Below are positions 11,346 to 21,899 of a DNA stretch of 64,000 nucleotides, piece by piece. Each line of letters opens with the position of its first letter. The stretch's first letter is position 1. The notes under the pieces were generated by a model. That model worked only from the letters and a program-made list of their open reading frames with translations, had not been told where the DNA came from and ran no database searches. The DNA comes from Notamacropus eugenii (Eukaryota; Chordata; Mammalia; Diprotodontia; Macropodidae). A program made the translations under genes and the position numbers. Location: the NCBI RefSeq assembly GCF_028372415.1, contig NC_092873.1, positions 356,156,128 through 356,220,127 of the forward strand, in the 5' to 3' direction.

Positions 11346-11630
11346 TACGCATTGGAAGGATGAATAGTGAAGGTGAAACTTAAGTATTTTGGCCACAAAT
11401 TGAGAAGATAGGACTCATTGGAAAGGACCCTGATGTCAGAAAGATTGAAGGCAAAAGGAGAAGGGGGCACTTGGGGATGAGATGGATAGATAGTGTCATG
11501 GAAGCAACAGGCATGAGCTTGGACAGACTTTGAGAGACAGTAGAGGCTAAGAGGGCTTGGAGCGCTAAAGTCCATGGGGGTCACAAAGAGTAGGACATGG
11601 CAAAATGAATGAACTACAATGCTGTTCATA
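11346..11630 (+). mobile_element. RTE/BovB-clade LINE 3' end
   Basis: Encodes the C-terminal end of an RTE-type ORF2 in the plus sense. Segments read KIEGKRRRGHLGMRWIDS and, after a break, MSLDRLRETVEAKRAWS. Next come CCATGGGGGTCACAAAGAGT and AGGACATG, the diagnostic BovB/RTE terminus. Only the last roughly 280 bases survive. The terminus resembles the tails of the RTE-tailed SINEs in this window, so elements of this clade are their probable mobilising partner. Confidence 0.8.
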
Positions 11631-11694
11631 TATTAACTCAGTTGGGGTCATGGCAACCCTGTGAGACAGGCACTATGAGAACACCATTATCACA

Positions 11695-11908
11695 TTATGT
11701 TGTTATTTCAGTTGTGTCCAGTGCTTTGTGATTGATCCCTTTTGGGGTTTTTTTTCCTCTAGCTCTTTTTACAGATGAGAGAACTGAGGCAAGCAGGGTT
11801 AAATGACTTACCCAGGGTCACAGCTAGGAAGTGTCTGAGGCTGGATTTGAACTCAAGTCTTCCTCACTCCAGGCCTGGCTCTATCCACTGTGCTACCTAG
11901 CTGTCTTA
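11695..11908 (-). mobile_element. RTE-tailed SINE
   Basis: Antisense copy: GATCCCTTTTGGGGTTTT tail, ACAGATGAGAGAACTGAGGC core, GATTTGAACTCAAGTCTTCC box-B region and TGCTACCTAGCTGTC head. Confidence 0.8.
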
Positions 11909-12150
11909 TCCCCATTATACAGATAAGGAAATTGAGGTTCATGGTTCCATGGCTAGGAAGTAACTAAGCTAGAATTTGAACTGGCTCCCAGTTCAGAACT
12001 CCTAGTATACCATACTTGCTTTTTAATACCATCCCTCACCTCCCCATTCCCCACCCCAAGTATTTAAGTGTTGTTTTGAGGATCAAATGAGATCATGCAT
12101 GGAAAGGGTTTTTGCAGAGCTTGAAGTCTATGTAAATGTCAGCTCTTACT
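11909..12150. mobile_element. MIR-like fragments
   Basis: 11909-12010 is a minus-oriented MIR (GATAAGGAAATTGAGGTTC). 12055-12150 is a CORE-SINE 3' portion (GAGGATCAAATGAGATCATG). Confidence 0.5.
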
Positions 12151-12764
12151 TTTAATCTCCCCTGTTCCTTATTAAAGAGAGGGAAGAGGGGAAGAGATGC
12201 TGGGAACTTTCATCATGGGCACTGCTACTACGCACTAAGTTTGTTGAGACAGAACATCAGAACCAGATACCTGGCCAGCTGCCCAGCCCCCTCCCCTTGC
12301 TCTCTTCTCCTTTTCCTCCTCTTCCTACAGCCAGCTCTATGTTTCAGTTCAGGTCCACATCTTCAAGGGGAGGTATAGGGCTCTTCCCCCACCTCTTGGA
12401 GACTCTTTCCATTCCCTTTTAGAAGTTTCTAATGTGGGGAAGACCTACTTCTAGCTGAGTTAGAATATGTCTGACTCCACTCTCTATCTCCCATGGCCCT
12501 GGACAGGGCTACAGGAGAGCCAGGACCTGGCTGAAGTTTTGCTCAAAATAGCCATCCAGGGAGAGTTGTCCCTGAGTCTGGGTGTTTCTACAGAGATATG
12601 ATGCCATCAGTCATCTCCTCTGGGTCCCTTCTGAGTGGGACTGGCCAGTTTAGGAAATAAGTTTATGAATGAAATTGGGTGGGATGACTGGGTTCACTTG
12701 TTTCATTAACCATCTGATGGGGACAGGTAATGTCCCATGGGTCCCTCAGTTCCATACCTAATCA

Positions 12765-13090
12765 GAAGGGCAGCTAGGTGGTGCACTATAGAGCACCAGT
12801 GCAGGAGTCAGGAGGACCTGAGTTCAAATCTCACCTTAGACACTTGACACTCACTAGCTGTGTGACCTTGGGCGAGTCATTTAACCCCAATTGTTTCATC
12901 CTGGGTCATCTCCAGTCATCCTGATGAATATCTGGTCACTGGATACAGATAGCTCTGAAGGAGAAGTGAGGCTGGTGACCTGCACAACTCTCCCTCACTC
13001 AAAACAAAGTCAAGTGCAAGTCATGTCATTGTTTCTCTGAAGTCGTGATCTTTTTCAGCAACGAAGGACGAACACACACCCAATCAGAAA
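12765..13090 (+). mobile_element. Full-length tRNA-SINE with target-site duplication
   Basis: Starts GGGCAGCTAGGTGGTGCACT. It has the CTAGCTGTGTGACCTTGGGC core and a long tail through CATCTCCAGTCATCCTGATG to AACGAAGGACGAACACACAC. The 8-base direct repeat AATCAGAA sits immediately on each side. This is a second SINE type, without the RTE tail. Confidence 0.85.
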
Positions 13091-13194
13091 CAATTTCCCT
13101 TTAGCCAGAGTCTTCTCCCCTCTTATATCAAAGTGTGTTGTGGGCACCCCCAGGAGCTGAGAAAAGAGGACTCACTCAGAGAGTTGATGGAGAA

Positions 13195-13395
13195 GTAGTG
13201 GTAGACTGGGGAAAACCATGGCTGGATTGGGAGTCAGATGACCTTGGATTTGAATTTGACACTTGTACTATGTGTTAGCTACTGTGGGCAAGTCCCCCCT
13301 CCCTGCCCACATCTCTGTGCCTTAGTTTCTTAAAATAAGGAAGTTGAACTAGATGACCTCTAAGATTCCTTCTAGCTTTATATTCAAGGTTCCAG
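13195..13395 (+). mobile_element. MIR/CORE-SINE
   Basis: GGAGTCAGATGACCTTGGAT head and CTAGATGACCTCTAAGATTC tail. Confidence 0.6.
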
Positions 13396-13834
13396 GTCCC
13401 CATAAGCCTGGGGACTAGGGTATTCTTTGGTGAGGAGAAATGGTGGGGAGGAGACCACCAGTGCCCCCAAGTTAAATTTTCTTAAAAGCTGTTTAGTGGG
13501 CTGGTACTTTCTTTGTCTGTCTGTCTCTCTTTTTTCTCCATCTCTGTCTCTCTCTCTCTCAGAAGGATTTGTAGGGGTTTAGGACGCATGTTCCATCCTG
13601 ACCATGAAGGTCAGATACAGCTGGGGAATGCCAGGAAACCTGGCACTGGATTTAACCAGGTCCCTGTGGTACCAGACAGACTAGGACTACAGGGTCAGAG
13701 CAGAGTTAGAAAGTCTTAAGACAGACATAGCAACCTCTCTGTGATCTTCTTTAAGGCCCTGAAGTCAGAAAGGGCCCTAGAAACCTTTTTCTGGGAGATT
13801 GGAGAAGATAGTTTGAATTCAAAGGGCTGTCCAC

Positions 13835-14080
13835 ATTAATAGCATTTATGTAACCCTTTAAAGTTGGCAATATGCTTTACCAATGTTATCTCATTTTATC
13901 CCCACAACAAATTTTGGGGGTGGGTACTATTGTTATCCTGCTTTACAGATGAAGACATGGAGGCAGAAAGTTTTTAAAGCATCTTGCCCAGAGTCACACA
14001 ACTGGGAGATGCTGGGTTTGAGCTCAGGTCTTCCTGATGCCAGGTCCAGAGCTCTAACCACTGTGCCACCTAGCTACCTT
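13835..14080 (-). mobile_element. THER1/MIR-type SINE
   Basis: Antisense copy: ATCTCATTTTATCCCCACAA, then CTTGCCCAGAGTCACACAAC and the head complement GTGCCACCTAGCTACC. Confidence 0.7.
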
Positions 14081-14084
14081 TCCA

Positions 14085-14215
14085 TGTTTGCAAGTCACCT
14101 CCCTCTCTGGGCTTCAGTTTCCTTTAGAAAATAAAATAAAATAAAATAAAATAAAATAAAATAAAATGAAGGTGTAGGACAACATGATCTTTAAGGGTCT
14201 TTTTGGTTCCATGTT
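14085..14215 (+). mobile_element. MIR fragment containing an (AAAAT)n tract
   Basis: The CTTCAGTTTCC core runs into about eight AAAAT units (14127-14167). The SINE tail (ATGATCTTTAAGGGTCT) resumes afterwards, so the pentamer tract expanded inside the SINE. Confidence 0.7.
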
Positions 14216-14604
14216 CCTCTTTGGAGAGGGTAACTTGAACATGAATGGGGCTCTTCTCTCCTTATTTTGGACTGGGGAAATGTGACCCACTCTTCCACTT
14301 CAGAAGACTTTAAGAATTAGGGGAGTTCACAGGTATTCACACTCTGCCTCCCAACCTTGGATGCGAGTTCCCTCTGGACTTGTTTCCTTGTCTACACCGC
14401 CACCTACTGGAAATGATTTGGCAAGACAACTAAAATTTCCACTGCCCCTGGGGGTGAGGGAGAGGGGTTTTTGGGGGTAGAGGATGGGGAATAGGAAGAG
14501 TAGTTTTGACTTACTGGATTGTCCTTGGGGAAAGAAGGTAAAGGATCCAAACAACACAAAGGTTCTCTGCTTCCTTAAATTGTCACCTAAGTCACCCTCT
14601 CACC

Positions 14605-14790
14605 ATCATGGGAAATAGCACTGGATTTCAGGTCTTGAGTTCAAAACCTCCACCTTGCTACTTATGTGACCTTGGGTAGGTAAATCACACATGCACTCTG
14701 TGTCTCAATTTCTTCCTTTGTAAAATGAAAGATGTTGTATTAGATGGTCTCTAAGGTCCCTTCCAGCTTCAAATCTATGATCTTGTAATC
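14605..14790 (+). mobile_element. MIR/CORE-SINE
   Basis: ATGTGACCTTGGGTAGG core, TTTGTAAAATGAAAGATG and a TCTCTAAGGTCCCTTCCAGC tail. Confidence 0.65.
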
Positions 14791-14984
14791 TTTCCCCACT
14801 TGAAGTTGAACCCTGGCAAATATTAAGAACCTTAAGAAAATTGAGAGAGAAGCTACTTGGAGTTTTCCTTGGGGAAAACTACCACCTACTTCATCTGATT
14901 GGGGAACTGGGTCAAGGTAAGGGGAGTCAGACATAGTTAGTCAATGAGGAGACTCACAGAGGATTGTCTACCAGTCCAGGAATT

Positions 14985-15405
14985 CTTTATCGTTTTTGTC
15001 ATGGACACTTTAGGCAGTCTGGGGGGAGCCTATAGACCCCTTCTCAAGGTAATGTTTTTGAATGCAAAAGAAAGTTTCTTGTTTAGTTGTTTCAGACTTT
15101 TCATGACCCTATTTGGGGTTTTCTTAGCAGAGATATGAGACATTTACCATTTGCTTCTCCAGCTACTCATGAGGAAACTGAGGCAAACAGGGTCAAGTGA
15201 CTTGGCCACAGTCACACAGCTAGTACATGTCTGAGACCAGATTTGAACTTATTAGTCTGCCTGATTCTGAGCTCAACGCTCTATCCTCTTGCCACCTAGC
15301 TGCCCCCTGTGAAAAATACAGAGGATTACAAAGGAAACCAATTTTAATGAAACAGTTATCAAAGTATTTTTAAAAACACATTTGCTGGCCCCAGGTTAAG
15401 GATTC
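14985..15405 (+). mobile_element. DNA-transposon-like repeat, copy 4, split by a SINE
   Basis: The left half ends near GAATGCAAAAGAAA. The right half resumes at GAAAAATACAGAGGATTAC and ends GGCCCCAGGTTAAGGATTCC. An RTE-tailed SINE (15078-15305) separates them. Confidence 0.65.
15078..15305 (-). mobile_element. RTE-tailed SINE nested in a DNA-type repeat
   Basis: Antisense copy with CATGACCCTATTTGGGGTTT tail, GAGGAAACTGAGGCAAACAG core and CTTGCCACCTAGCTGCCCC head. It is younger than its host repeat. Confidence 0.8.
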
Positions 15406-15530
15406 CTATTTGTCCAACACAACCTGAGCAAAAATGAGGAGGCTACCCAGGTTTTGTTTGGAAACCTCTAGCAATGGGCACCTCATTGTCTGCTGGAATC
15501 ATCTATTCTCTGTCTGTTGAATCAAAGAAT
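15406..15530 (-). mobile_element. L3/CR1 fragment
   Basis: Contains TGGAAACCTCTAGCAATGGG and CACCTCATTGTCTGCTGG, an antisense L3/CR1 segment similar to the blocks at 8955-9270. Confidence 0.45.
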
Positions 15531-15699
15531 TTAAGAGCTGAGTTAAAATGTGGAATAGATCTGGAAATAAATGTTTTAGTAAACATTAAATATCTATGTC
15601 TGCAGAGATGAAAGAATATACAGTTCTTGCTCGCAAAGAACTTCTAATCACCTACCAACGTTCAACTAGCAACAATCCATCATCTTTACAACCTTCGTA

Positions 15700-15960
15700 A
15701 AGAGGAGGTATTGTGTAGGGGAAAAAACACCTGGGTTTGAGTCCTGATTGTTATCATTACTTTTTGGAGGCAATTGGGGTTAAGTGTCTTGCCTGGGATC
15801 ACACAGCTAGTAAGTGTGTGAGTTCAGATTTGAACTCAGGTCCTCCTGACTCCAGGGCTGGTGCTCTTATCCAGAATCCAGATTTTTTAAAAAACTTCTT
15901 AGTTGTGTGACCTTGGGTAAATCAAACTTTTTGAGCCTTGTGTTCTTCAGTCTGAAAAAT
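15700..15960. mobile_element. MIR split by an antisense tRNA-SINE
   Basis: Plus-sense MIR halves lie on each side (CACCTGGGTTTGAGTCCTGA at the left, TTAGTTGTGTGACCTTGGGT at the right). Between them, at about 15757-15890, is an antisense SINE (AGGCAATTGGGGTTAAGTGT, CACACAGCTAGTAAGTGTG). Confidence 0.65.
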
Positions 15961-16094
15961 ATGGATAAACTTACACTACCCATAAATTGTGATTTATATA
16001 GCGTTTATAGAGCATTTGTGAATTGATAACACTATGAGGAAACTGAGGGAACTCAAAGAGGGAAGTTGTTTAGTTAATTAGTCACAGAAGTAGA

Positions 16095-16250
16095 ATCAGG
16101 ATCACCAGATTATAGAGTTAAACTTGGAAGGAATTTTAGAGTTTATCTAGACCAGCTTAACTATTTGAGGAAACAGGCCCCGAGAAGTTGAGTGACTTGT
16201 CCAAGGTAGCATAGGCAGAAGTGCTTTGAACACGTCTCAGCTCGGTCTCC
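16095..16250 (-). mobile_element. MIR-like fragment
   Basis: Degenerate antisense pattern around GAGTGACTTGTCCAAGGTAG. Confidence 0.5.
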
Positions 16251-17189
16251 CTTCTCCTAGGCTTCTCTGTCCTCTCCTTCCCTTAACTCATCTTTCTAAC
16301 ACCCTTTAAACCAGTAAACCTCAGTTTCCCCAGAGGATTCAGTCTGGGGCCAAGTCCATACTTGCCACACCCTGTTATAAGGGGCCAGGGATATGGGCAC
16401 TGACTCATCTCAGTTAAGCTTTGAAGTTTAGTTGGACATGCAAATATCATTTAGTCACAGTTGAGAAAGTCTGTTCTGACTAGCAGTGGGAACCAAAAAA
16501 AAAAACAACACAAAAACCAAAAAACCCCAAGGTATCAGTAAAGTCACCGAGAGTGAGAGTAGGACCAGCAACCTTGTTTCTTTTTCACTCCACTGCCACC
16601 CCTTCCCCCAACTATATTCTCTCCCCCTAGCACCTCATATGTGTCCCTTCACTGCCAGAGGGACCATCCTGAGTGGAAGTTACCCTCTTCTGTGTCTGGG
16701 AGGTTGGGGACAGGTTTGTTTGTGTTTTTTTTCCAATGAAGGCCTGGCAATACTGGGAAGACACAGGGGAAACCCTGTGCTAAGCAGGGATGGAGAGGCC
16801 ATTCAGCTGTTTATGAGTCAGAACCTCAAGCAGTCATAGACCAACTGGTTTTAAGTAGGAAGGTTGGTCAGTACCAGTAAAACCTGAGAGTTTGTGGATG
16901 GGATTTTGGGACACGGTTGACTTGAATACTGGGTGTTTTCTGCAACGGTTACCCATAGCTCTTACCATGAAGAAATTCCCTAAAATTCCTCTCTGAGTTT
17001 GCAACAAAAGAAATTCTCCCCGCCTCTTCAACCTGAGATACAGGGGGTTGTTGGCTCTGTGATCCCCATCCCCTTTCCAAGTCATGTGCTCAGGACTTCC
17101 AGCCTGCCAAATTATCTGGGTACCCAATTCTTCATTCTGTTTGTATGTAGTTTATATATGTTAGGAATTGTGTTGGTGAGGAAAGATCA

Positions 17190-17365
17190 AAGGTTCATAG
17201 ATCTATAGCTTGAAGGTGCTTTAGAGGCTGTCCTACCCCAGAAAACTGAGGTACAGAAAAGCTAAGTGATTTGCCCAAGATTATACAAGTAACACATATT
17301 AAAGGTGAGATTTGAACCTGGGCTCTTTGACTCAAAGCTAGTGGACTCTCTATGATACTATATCA
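17190..17365 (-). mobile_element. MIR-like fragment
   Basis: CTAAGTGATTTGCCCAAGAT followed by GAGATTTGAACCTGGGCTC. Confidence 0.6.
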
Positions 17366-17929
17366 CGCAAAGGAAAGGTAAAGTACTGCTTGACGGGAGC
17401 CAATCTCCCTCAAAAGGAGGAGGCCTCCTCTGGGATTGGGGGTTCAGCAGGAAAGCTTGAGTCAATGACAAAAGCACTCTCCCACTGAGAGCTTATTGCC
17501 ACATTCCATGTTTTACGTGCACATGTTTTCTCTTCTCAAGCCTTTCACCCCTTTCCTTGTTCTTTTGCCTTTTCTTTCCTCCTCTGAATTCTGTTCTCCT
17601 TCTCATTGCCCCCACAGCTACTATGCTCCCTCCTCCTCCTCCTATTCCTTGGAACATTTTGAACTCCAGAGGTTCTGCCTGGCACTGAAGATTAGGGGGT
17701 CTGGAAATCAACCAGCCTAGCAGATAGCCACAAGTCCAGGCTCTGCAGCTATGGGATGCCCTGGCAAGTAGTACTAAAAATGATTAAAATGATGACTATG
17801 ATAATAACAGAAGCAGCAGCTACAACAGCCCTAGGCTCTAAGAGAAGGATTCCTGTGAGAAAATGTTCTATTCCTTGCAGCTGACGCTTGATCATACATG
17901 AAGTTCGGGACAGGAGTCGCCTGGACAGT

Positions 17930-18145
17930 GAAATTTTTGCCTTTGTTTTCTCCTCTGTAAAATAGGTTAGATTAGATGATCTCCTTTGCCTCTCTGGCAT
18001 TCTGATTCTGTCCCTTAACCTAAACTTCATTTTATGTGAATGTTCCCCCATTAGCTTGTAAGCTCCCTGAGGACAGAGCCTCTGGACTCTCTGCCTTTAT
18101 GTCTCCAGTGTGGTGTACATAGTGGTTTTTAATAGAATTGAATTC
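17930..18145 (+). mobile_element. MIR tail and L2 3' end
   Basis: CTCTGTAAAATAGGTTAGA belongs to a CORE-SINE. GCTTGTAAGCTCCCTGAGGA begins an L2 3' end. Confidence 0.55.
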
Positions 18146-18604
18146 TTTGAACTTTCTCTCCTACCACACCTGTTACCAGCCAGAGCTTTTAGCCGAAGGC
18201 CAAGCAGGCTGTGTGACTTTCTCTTTTTGTTGTGGGAAGACAAGAAGAAGTAAACTAGAAAATCTCTATTAGGGGGTAGATGAGAAAGAAAGAAGTCCTG
18301 TAATCTGGACAATCTATATCCAGGATAGCCAAACAATGGCTATGGACAATGGGGAAATGATCATATCAGTTAAGCTAGTGAGTCCACTGACTATCAGAAG
18401 TTCCTCCCCTCAATCATCTCCCCACCTCTCTTGAAATGTGCACGAAAAATTTGTAGAACCTGGACAGAGACATACCATTCTTTTCCCCCTCATCCTCCAA
18501 CACTTTTGAGCTTAACCTGTAATTTCATTGGGATAGGGAACTTCCAGTAATGAATCTCCTTCCACCAATATAGGTTGCCATCTGCTCTGTAATGTATGGT
18601 TTTG

Positions 18605-18800
18605 CTGCAGGAATTCTGAACTATTTTTGTGTCATGGATCTCTTTGGTGGTCTGGTGAAATTCACAGAACTTTTCTCAAAATCAAGGTTTTAAATGAATA
18701 AAATAAAATACACAGTATTACAAAGGAAACTAATTATTCTGAAATACATTTATCAAAATAGTTACAGAAAAAAAAAAAGTTCATAGACCCCCAGATTAAA
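18605..18800 (+). mobile_element. DNA-transposon-like repeat, copy 5
   Basis: TTTTTGTGTCATGGATCTCT left end, AATGAATAAAATAAAATACA inside, CATAGACCCCCAGATTAAAG right end. The most complete uninterrupted copy here. Confidence 0.6.
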
Positions 18801-18804
18801 GACA

Positions 18805-18930
18805 CCTGTTTTAGAGAGTTGCTTGAGACACTGAGTAGTTGAATGCCTTACCCGAGGTCATTTAGTCAGAGGACTTGAACTCAGGTCTTGACTCTGAGGT
18901 CAGTTTTCTACTCATTAGCTAGACTGTCTC
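18805..18930 (-). mobile_element. MIR-like fragment
   Basis: GCCTTACCCGAGGTCATTTA and GACTTGAACTCAGGTCTTGA. Confidence 0.5.
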
Positions 18931-21490
18931 TTATGCTATCTGCTCAAGTTAAAAAAAGGCATTACAAGTGGCTGTCAATGACAGAGCATGCCTGGTTGCA
19001 TGGCCATCTACCTGACTGATACGTTCAGGGGACTGAGAACCAGAGGTGTCCCTGCCCCATGTTCCTCCTCCCCCTGCCCCCAGCACTCCTATGTCCTGTT
19101 GTTTTTGAGAATTCAGACCTTGACATCTTCCCTCTGCTTCTCAAAGCAGCTGAGAACAGTCGTTTTTCCCTGCTCATTCTAGTACTGAAAAGAGCCAGCA
19201 CAGCCCCGGTTCAATTTTCATTTTGTGTAACAGAAACTAGGCAGTTATCTTGCCCCGTCTGCCACTCCCGTACCTCCTCCTGCCCAACTCTCCCCAAATG
19301 AAATGAGTGAAACCTAACGCGCCAATGAGGACAATGGGGCCTGCCAACTGCCACGGGCCCATTCTTAATAATAATAATAAGAAAACCTCTTGGTGGTTTC
19401 CCTCTTCTTATCTACCCACCATATCTCTAAACTGCTCTCTGTCTTGGGTGAGTTGAGAGCTCCAAGAACAAATCTCCCTCTGTCAGGAGATTCTATCACA
19501 TCCTCTAAAGCCGAGATTGGTGGGAGCCCCAAGGCAATTCCATATGTGGCTGGCTGCCCTGGAAGGATTGGAGGCAGAGATGGGGAAGGACCAGGAGCAG
19601 CAGGGGCAAGGGCCTCAAGTCGGTAGCCTCTGAATGATGGAGTTGAGGGGGTGAGGGAGAGGAATGCAGCTTCAGAGAGGTAGAAAAGATGTGACTGCTT
19701 TGGGGAGAGTGAGCTCCATAGTGGAATGAGAGATGCCTTCTGGGAGTTTGGAGGAGAGGGGCTGGAATATATTCAGACATAGGACACAGGATGATGGGTT
19801 GTTGGGTGGAAATCCTAGTGGTCATTTGCTTTTTCAAAGCTACTTTGCAGAAAGATGAGTCCAGGGTTCCAGGTCTGTATATGGGGTTGGGGCAGGTAGG
19901 GTAGATCTGATAAGGTATGAAATTGTGGTGCTGTAGCAAAGCAAGGCAAGGCAGGGTGTACTGAGGCACCTTTCCTTCGACAAGTCAGACCTCTTGTGGC
20001 ATTGAGGCCACTGTGGCAGCCACTTGCTATCCAGGAACTCAGTCTGCCCGACTGCCTGCTTTGACTCATTTCACATTACTGTGAAAGGGAGCAGATGGCT
20101 CCATGAAAATCCTCCAAAATCTTTTTGGCTCTTTTTCTTCTCCCAAAAAGGACAGAACTCTGGGATATGACCCTTGAGGATCAACAGGGTTTAGCTAGAG
20201 GAGGGGTTTTTGAACAGAAAAGGTTGCCATGTACTGCAAGGTCTGATTACAGGATTCTCCTTCTCTGGTGGGATTCATCTGCCTGGGACAAGAAAGGACT
20301 GCCTAACTGGAAAGAGGGGCTTGACTGGGTACTCTGGCGATGACTGCTTCCCAAAGAGTATGGTCCTACCTAAGCCTGCATTGATATTGTCCAGCAGGTC
20401 TTCCATAGTAATCTTTATAGCAGGAGAAATGGAGCTAGGGGAAGTCTGGGAGTCCCTAGCTGTCTTTCTTTCCAAGTAGCATTGGAAGCTACATTTCAAA
20501 TGATTTAAAATATCTATTTTTATATCTATTTTTTTCAAACTTAAGAGATTTGGAAGTATCCTGTGAAAAATTCCCTTGGAATGTGAATTATTCTCTCTGG
20601 GAATCTAGAGTTGAGCCATAATGCTCCTGGGGCAAATTCAGTTGAGGAATGGGGCTAAGGGGTAAAGGCACAGAGTACAGTAGTTGGGCCCTCTCGTGAG
20701 GGTTAGGAAGATGGTAGCTCAGGAGAGTAGTGCCCATGTCAATGGGATTCTGGTTGTAGTTATCCAAAGGCAGTTGATAGAAGACTAGGACATGATGGGT
20801 AGGTTAGTGGTCATCATGGATAGGAAGGCATGCTAACCCTGATTCCTTGGCACCCTGGGACAAAGTCCCATTTGCCCCAGGCTAGTTACAGCTCTGATCT
20901 GGAGAGACCCTTACTTTCACACTCAGTGGCCAAGAGATACAGCTGAATCTTTTACCTATTTCCTGCTTTCAGAGTATAAACTGTCTCTCATTCCTCTGCT
21001 CTCCCAAGGTTGATTCAATATAAATCTCTTTCTGGCATCCTTCCTATCTCAGGTGGGAAAGGATGGACTCAACCCTCAGTTACTATTCCTTCCCTATCCA
21101 TATGAATGGCTGAGTGGTTATTTCTAGATTCTGGCTCTACCTTTGGAGCAAAGGAGATGAGAGGCAGTTTCTGTAGGAGCAGTGAATTCCCAACAAACCA
21201 GATATCATCTAGTGCCGGGCTTGATCAGAGGTCCCCACCATACCTGATCACAGAAATTAAATTTTGAGAACAATTCAGCCCAACATATTCTTGAATGGAA
21301 CTCTGATCAGGATCCCCACCAGAGATAAGCCTTCCTCCCCATTCAGTACCCTGTAAACTCCAGCTGTTATAGAGGCTCAAGGAGACCCTAAACATAGTCT
21401 CCTTTTTTGTATTTCTTTGCCAATCGGCAGACCCTAAGATTCATCATCTGTATGCCCCTTCTTGTGAACATCAGTAAGAAAAGCTTCCCC
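18931..21490. other. Repeat-poor 5' part of CCR7 intron 1
   Basis: No transposon or exon is recognised in about 2.5 kb next to exon 1. Only a short (AAT)n run at about 19365-19382 is evident. Open frames at 19390-20540 show no domain. Its low repeat content makes it a candidate regulatory interval. Confidence 0.45.
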
Positions 21491-21505
21491 CGAAAGTTCA
21501 CTCAC

Positions 21506-21515
21506 CTAGGTCCAT
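21506..21515 (-). CDS. CCR7: CCR7 exon 1 coding part (start codon)
   Basis: Only 10 coding bases, ATG GAC CTA G, precede the GTGAGT donor at 21505. They encode Met-Asp-Leu and the first base of Gly4, matching the MDLG start of CCR7 orthologues. The start has a strong context, with A at -3 and G at +4. The split glycine codon joins exactly to exon 2. No open-frame search could detect an exon this small. Confidence 0.93.
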
Positions 21516-21588
21516 GATGCTTGCTCTGCCGTTGCTGTAATCACAAGGAGAGAGCGGCCACCCCCCACAACCTCTAGCTCTGAAACTG
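21516..21588 (-). other. CCR7: CCR7 5' untranslated region
   Basis: About 70 bases between the inferred TATA-directed start and the ATG. It has no upstream ATG in frame. The length fits the short 5' UTR of mammalian CCR7. The transcription start is inferred, not observed. Confidence 0.6.
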
Positions 21589-21610
21589 TGGAGGAAGCTG
21601 TGTCTAGGTT

Positions 21611-21620
21611 CTTTTATTGA
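21611..21620 (-). promoter_or_regulatory. CCR7: TATA-like box of CCR7
   Basis: TCAATAAAAG on the minus strand, about 100 bases before the ATG. A start about 30 bases downstream would fall near 21588. Confidence 0.55.
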
Positions 21621-21710
21621 GTGAGCAAAGGCACACGTGATGTATGCTTCCTTCTCTTCTCCTCATTATACATGGGTCATAAGGCAGCCCATCTTTCTCA
21701 GAGCTGCCCC

Positions 21711-21717
21711 TGAGTCA
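21711..21717. promoter_or_regulatory. CCR7: AP-1 site upstream of CCR7
   Basis: A perfect palindromic-type AP-1 heptamer, TGAGTCA, about 125 bases before the inferred start. It lies 20 bases from a kB-like site. Confidence 0.55.
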
Positions 21718-21737
21718 CTATCGAAAGTTCTGCACTG

Positions 21738-21747
21738 AGAAAGTCCC
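21738..21747 (-). promoter_or_regulatory. CCR7: NF-kB-like site upstream of CCR7
   Basis: GGGACTTTCT on the minus strand matches 9 of 10 positions of the GGGRNWYYCC consensus. CCR7 is a known NF-kB target in activated and malignant lymphoid cells. Binding here is inferred. Confidence 0.5.
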
Positions 21748-21899
21748 TTCTCTAGTCCTTGTGAATCCAGATACAAGTGAGGGAAATTGGGAGGCCCTGA
21801 TGATGTAATTCTGGTTGACTGCTTCATTGATCTTTCCAGCCAAGTCTTTGATTACCTATGAGTCCTACGAAGAGGAGCAGTTTGGAAAATGGGTTTCTG

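Larger units (their letters stand above)
10893..21505 (-). other. CCR7: CCR7 intron 1
   Basis: A 10.6-kb intron interrupting codon 4 (phase 1), flanked by donor GTGAGT and acceptor CTCTGCAG. It is dense in SINEs and DNA-type repeats between 10.9 and 19 kb. The 5'-proximal 2.5 kb is nearly repeat-free. Confidence 0.9.
4720..21588 (-). other. CCR7: CCR7 transcription unit (three exons)
   Basis: Inferred extent runs from a TATA-directed start near 21588 to polyadenylation near 4720-4735. Coding joins 21515-21506, 10892-10843 and 6820-5756. Every junction is GT-AG: donors GTGAGT and GTAAGA, acceptors CTCTGCAG and CACCCACAG. Intron 1 is 10.6 kb and intron 2 is 4.0 kb. The transcript ends are inferred; the coding joins read directly into one open frame. 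Confidence 0.9.

Noticed and set aside
12774..12900. tRNA gene
   Set aside because: A-box and B-box-like motifs belong to the tRNA-derived head of a SINE. The same holds for the other SINEs. No intact cloverleaf is expected.
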